Assembly: GCA_021604885.1 (NCBI GenBank)
Contig: BQJV01000040.1
Span: 1-12,890, forward strand
Length of the DNA: 12,890 nucleotides
Source of the DNA: Acidimicrobiales bacterium
GTDB taxonomy: Bacteria; Actinomycetota; Acidimicrobiia; Acidimicrobiales; Aldehydirespiratoraceae
Direction: 5' to 3'
The notes beneath the pieces are model-generated. The model did not search any database and was not told the DNA's origin. It was given only the letters and a program-made list of their open reading frames with translations. Shown here piece by piece: positions 12,695 through 12,890 of this stretch (position 1 is its first letter; each line of letters begins with the position of its first letter). Position numbers and translations under genes: made by a program.

Positions 12695-12889
12695 TCAGCC
12701 CGCCGCGGCCCGCCCCTGGCGCACGCACGCGGGCAGGCCCAGCCCGCGCATGCTTGCACCGGCGACCGTCACCCCCGGGGCGTCTCGCGAGAGCCACTCG
12801 TCGATCCGGTCGCAGCGCTCGAGGTGCCCGGGGCGGTACTGGGGAAGGCAGCGACGCCACTCGCTCACTCGGTGGGTGACGGCGCCGGT
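12695..12889 (-). CDS. hemY: Protoporphyrinogen/coproporphyrinogen oxidase, C-terminal fragment (5' end outside window)
   Basis: The last 64 codons, read from the window edge on the minus strand, are the C-terminus of a HemY/CgoX flavoprotein. The match is RVSEWRRCLPQYRPGHLER (7-25), DEWLSRDAPGVTVAGASMRG (30-49), then GLPACVRQGRAA. In the family the R-W-A-PQY-GH block and the VAG-x-x-x-G-x-G-x-PxC-x-x-x-G end belong to the FAD-binding fold. In actinobacteria this enzyme usually oxidises coproporphyrinogen III in the coproporphyrin-dependent haem pathway. The stop is TGA at 12697-12695. The fragment has no start codon in the window. The plus-strand ORF over the same DNA is Arg/Pro-rich and is a shadow. 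Confidence 0.88.
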   Translation of the reverse strand, partial: TGAVTHRVSEWRRCLPQYRPGHLERCDRIDEWLSRDAPGVTVAGASMRGLGLPACVRQGRAAAG

Positions 12890-12890
12890 G

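Noticed and set aside
12642..12860. 72-codon minus-strand frame overlapping the hemY end
   Set aside because: The neighbouring frame gives a clear HemY C-terminus. This one is Arg/Pro/Ala-rich.

Overview
The window is high-GC DNA with frequent GTG starts, very short or overlapping gene junctions, Thr/Ser-rich lipoprotein linkers and an Rpf-like cell-wall hydrolase. This points to an actinobacterium. My best guess is the class Acidimicrobiia, by inference only, since no rRNA or other marker gene is present. I see no tRNA, rRNA, CRISPR array, transposase or phage gene. The genes look chromosomal and mostly housekeeping or envelope-related.

Layout: (1) 2-163, the 3' end of an aldehyde dehydrogenase (+), converges on (2) a minus-strand operon at 238-3806. 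Its order is acyl-CoA thioesterase II (tesB), a PQQ-type sugar dehydrogenase lipoprotein, a lytic transglycosylase lipoprotein and a GNAT acetyltransferase, with two GTGA stop/start overlaps. A large perfect hairpin fills the convergent gap. (3) 3879-4991 (+) holds a GtrA-like four-helix membrane protein and a class I methyltransferase, with adjacent stop and start codons; a small hypothetical ORF may follow at 5118-5339. (4) A perfect 25-bp inverted repeat separates these from a minus-strand operon at 5458-8569. That operon encodes a GT4 glycosyltransferase, a class I methyltransferase and an alpha/alpha-toroid protein annotated in databases as prenyltransferase-like. With GtrA this looks like a glycan or glycolipid assembly locus. 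(5) dtd (8702-9139, +) overlaps tail-to-tail with (6) a minus-strand operon at 9117-11669: an Rpf-like transglycosylase lipoprotein, a class III adenylyl cyclase and an Lnt family protein. (7) A TetR-like regulator (11849-12637) and the 3' end of hemY (12695-12889) lie upstream on the same strand.

The most interesting part is region 6 with its upstream DNA. A perfect TTGTGA-N6-TCACAA palindrome (CRP-type) lies immediately upstream of a plausible promoter. A leader with three inverted repeats follows. The operon then pairs an Rpf-like enzyme with a cyclase, the enzyme that would make cAMP, the ligand of CRP. At the rpf-cyclase junction, two mutually exclusive hairpins overlap the stop codon, a Shine-Dalgarno sequence and the likely GTG start. 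The Lnt homologue has Ser where the catalytic Cys should be, and the cyclase has Lys where the transition-state Arg should be. The connection between these parts is inference.
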